This document shows positions 62,582-64,000 of a DNA stretch of 64,000 bases, piece after piece. Under the pieces are notes generated by a model. It did no database searches. It was not told the origin of the DNA and was given only the letters and a program-made list of their open reading frames with translations. Source of the stretch: Bacteroidota bacterium (GTDB lineage Bacteria > Bacteroidota > Bacteroidia > AKYH767-A > 2013-40CM-41-45); assembly GCA_016708785.1 (NCBI GenBank), contig JADJFC010000002.1, positions 310,001 to 374,000 on the forward strand, in the 5' to 3' direction. Both the position numbers and the translations under genes were made by a program. Numbering within the stretch: the stretch's first letter is position 1; every line of letters begins with the position of its first letter.

Positions 62582-63910
62582 ATGAAATGGCCGGAAGAAT
62601 TTTTAATTCGAATGCAGCATTACTTCGGCGACGATTATGAAACTTTTTTGAACGGTCTTTCAACAGAAACACCTGTAAGTATCCGGATGAATAACAGAAA
62701 GCAAATTCCTGTAAAGGAAAATAGCTCTCCTATTCCTTGGAGTAAAGAAGGCTACTATCTTGATAAACGACCATCATTCACTATAGATCCTTTATTTCAT
62801 GCCGGTTGCTATTATGTCCAGGAAGCAGGTTCGCAATTTCTGGAGCAATTGTTTCAACTTGCAATTAAAGATATTCCGGATCCTGTTGTGCTCGATCTAT
62901 GTGCGGCACCTGGTGGAAAGTCTACACATTTGCTTTCAATTATGAATGGGAATGGACTTCTTGTCAGCAATGAGGTCATTCCTTCGAGAAACAAAGTGCT
63001 TCAGCAGAATATAGCCAAATGGGGTTTTGCAAATACGATCGTAACTCAGAATGATTCTAAGGACTTTAATAAAGCAGGAGAGTTGTTTGATGTTATTGTT
63101 GTTGATGCTCCTTGTAGCGGCGAAGGACTTTTTCGGCGTGATCCTGAAGCTTCGAATGAATGGAGTGTAGCGGCAGTAGGAAATTGTTCTGTGCGACAAA
63201 ATGAGATTCTCGATAACGTTCATAAGGCATTAAGACCGGGTGGATACCTTATATATAGTACATGCACTTTTGAATCGGTTGAGAATGAAGATCAGATCAA
63301 CAACCTCGTTGCGAACTTGGGTTATGAACTTTGCAATAATGTTAATGCTGAAAATGGCGTGAAAAAATCTAATGCCGGTTATCATTTCTATCCTCATACA
63401 ACAAAAAGTGAAGGTTTTTTTATTTCTATGCTTAAGAAACCGGATGAAAGTCATCACATAAGGATCAAAGAAGAGAAACCGAAAAATTCTGATCGGCAGT
63501 CGACAAATGTACTGTCAGAATATTTTCTTAATCCGGAGGAATTGGTATCTATTGTAAAAGATGATCGCTTGTATGCATTTCCTAAAAAGCATTATTCAAT
63601 TTTCAATTATTTAATGAAAAAACTTTTTATTCGTCAGACAGGCATATTTGTTGGGAATCAAAAAGAGAAAAATTTTATTCCTTCTGAAGAGCTTGCGCTT
63701 GCTATAGATCTAAGAAAAGTTATTGCATCAGTTGATGTCGATCTCGAAACGGCATTGAATTATCTTCGATGTGAAAATATTTCGCTTCCGGGTGTAGCTA
63801 CCGGCTGGACAATAATAAAGTATCAAAATTTCCCCCTGGGTTGGGTAAAAGTTCTTGACAGACGAGTGAATAATTATTTTCCTAAAGAGTGGAGGATTTT
63901 GAAGAAATAG
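62582..63910 (+). CDS. rsmF: RsmF-like 16S rRNA (cytosine-C5) methyltransferase, NOL1/NOP2/Sun family
   Basis: An intact 442-residue SAM-dependent RNA m5C methyltransferase. Motif I is LDLCAAPGGKSTHLLSIM (about 101-118), the catalytic motif IV is VVDAPCSGEGLFRRDPEA, and motif VI is YLIYSTCTFESVENE with the second Cys. The N-terminal SVRMN-like SIRMNNR and a C-terminal PUA-like region (SLPGVATGWTIIKYQNFPLG, GWVKVLDRRVNNYFP) agree with RsmF/YebU, which modifies 16S C1407 in E. coli. The exact target here is inferred. Confidence 0.92.
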   Translation: MKWPEEFLIRMQHYFGDDYETFLNGLSTETPVSIRMNNRKQIPVKENSSPIPWSKEGYYLDKRPSFTIDPLFHAGCYYVQEAGSQFLEQLFQLAIKDIPDPVVLDLCAAPGGKSTHLLSIMNGNGLLVSNEVIPSRNKVLQQNIAKWGFANTIVTQNDSKDFNKAGELFDVIVVDAPCSGEGLFRRDPEASNEWSVAAVGNCSVRQNEILDNVHKALRPGGYLIYSTCTFESVENEDQINNLVANLGYELCNNVNAENGVKKSNAGYHFYPHTTKSEGFFISMLKKPDESHHIRIKEEKPKNSDRQSTNVLSEYFLNPEELVSIVKDDRLYAFPKKHYSIFNYLMKKLFIRQTGIFVGNQKEKNFIPSEELALAIDLRKVIASVDVDLETALNYLRCENISLPGVATGWTIIKYQNFPLGWVKVLDRRVNNYFPKEWRILKK

Positions 63911-63943
63911 TATCCAACGTTCATCTCATTTAAATTATTAATT

Positions 63944-63972
63944 AGGTCAAAGGTCATAGGTCAAAGGTTAGG
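63944..63972. repeat. AGGTCAAAGG direct repeats
   Basis: Three tandem AGGT(C/T)A-type words, AGGTCAAAGGTCATAGGTCA and following, in the final intergenic stretch. Related to the inverted repeat at 16005-16076. Confidence 0.6.
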
Positions 63973-64000
63973 CTTATTCTAAGTTGCATTTATTAAATCA

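Overview
This window comes from an AT-rich genome of the phylum Bacteroidota, probably a free-living, gliding or particle-associated lineage. The evidence is: promoters of the TTTG / TAnnTTTG type upstream of several genes; at least six secreted proteins with type IX secretion (T9SS) sorting tails (PNP-type A tails and one gliding-motility type B tail); a Bacteroidota-style rRNA operon with tRNA-Ile and tRNA-Ala in the spacer; and a fused alpha/beta 2-oxoacid dehydrogenase E1. I cannot place the genus.

Layout. 1-5.1 kb: a decayed or error-riddled deacetylase-like gene, mtgA, a GT-C-like membrane protein, a small outer-membrane barrel and an SDR oxidoreductase. 5.5-11.1 kb: a complete rrn operon with tandem promoters, 16S, tRNA-Ile, tRNA-Ala, a third tRNA-like sequence, 23S, 5S and a terminator, with complementary arms flanking 16S and 23S. 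11.2-16 kb: a lone RluA N-terminal-type domain, a zinc-ribbon microprotein, a malate/lactate dehydrogenase, a T9SS protein and a GNAT. 16-26 kb: molybdenum and redox genes (FdhF/YdeP-like oxidoreductase with DUF7009, then FdhD, MobA, an FAD/NAD reductase and threonine aldolase), interrupted by a TPR-HTH regulator, an outer-membrane barrel and a T9SS protein. 26-36 kb: envelope and housekeeping genes (OmpH, RlpA, MurQ, geranylgeranyl-reductase-like flavoprotein, E1). 36-46 kb: YHS lipoprotein plus SCO (copper), M1, M12 and S8 secreted peptidases, and UbiA. 46-59 kb: EttA, HisS, aromatic ammonia-lyase, a giant type B T9SS protein, a fatty acid hydroxylase, a beta-helix protein, a TonB C-terminal protein and EF-P. 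59-64 kb: a CarboxypepD_reg protein, a dicarboxylate symporter, a GNAT, a hairpin-repeat array next to a small GIY-YIG nuclease, and an RsmF-like rRNA methyltransferase.

The most unusual feature is at 61.59-62.56 kb. Five copies of one composite repeat lie directly upstream of a 92-residue GIY-YIG nuclease gene. Each has a 24-bp conserved block, an 18-20-bp spacer and a perfect 18-22-bp hairpin with a GAAAA-type loop. One copy is inverted and one has decayed. The bases of the stems differ between copies but stay fully complementary, and the arm sequence recurs inside the nuclease coding sequence. This resembles a nuclease-linked repeat system, by analogy with REP/RAYT.

About twenty genes, including essential ones such as hisS, ettA and murQ, carry single-base frameshifts. 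I read most of these as uncorrected long-read indels rather than true pseudogenes and give each gene its reconstructed span.
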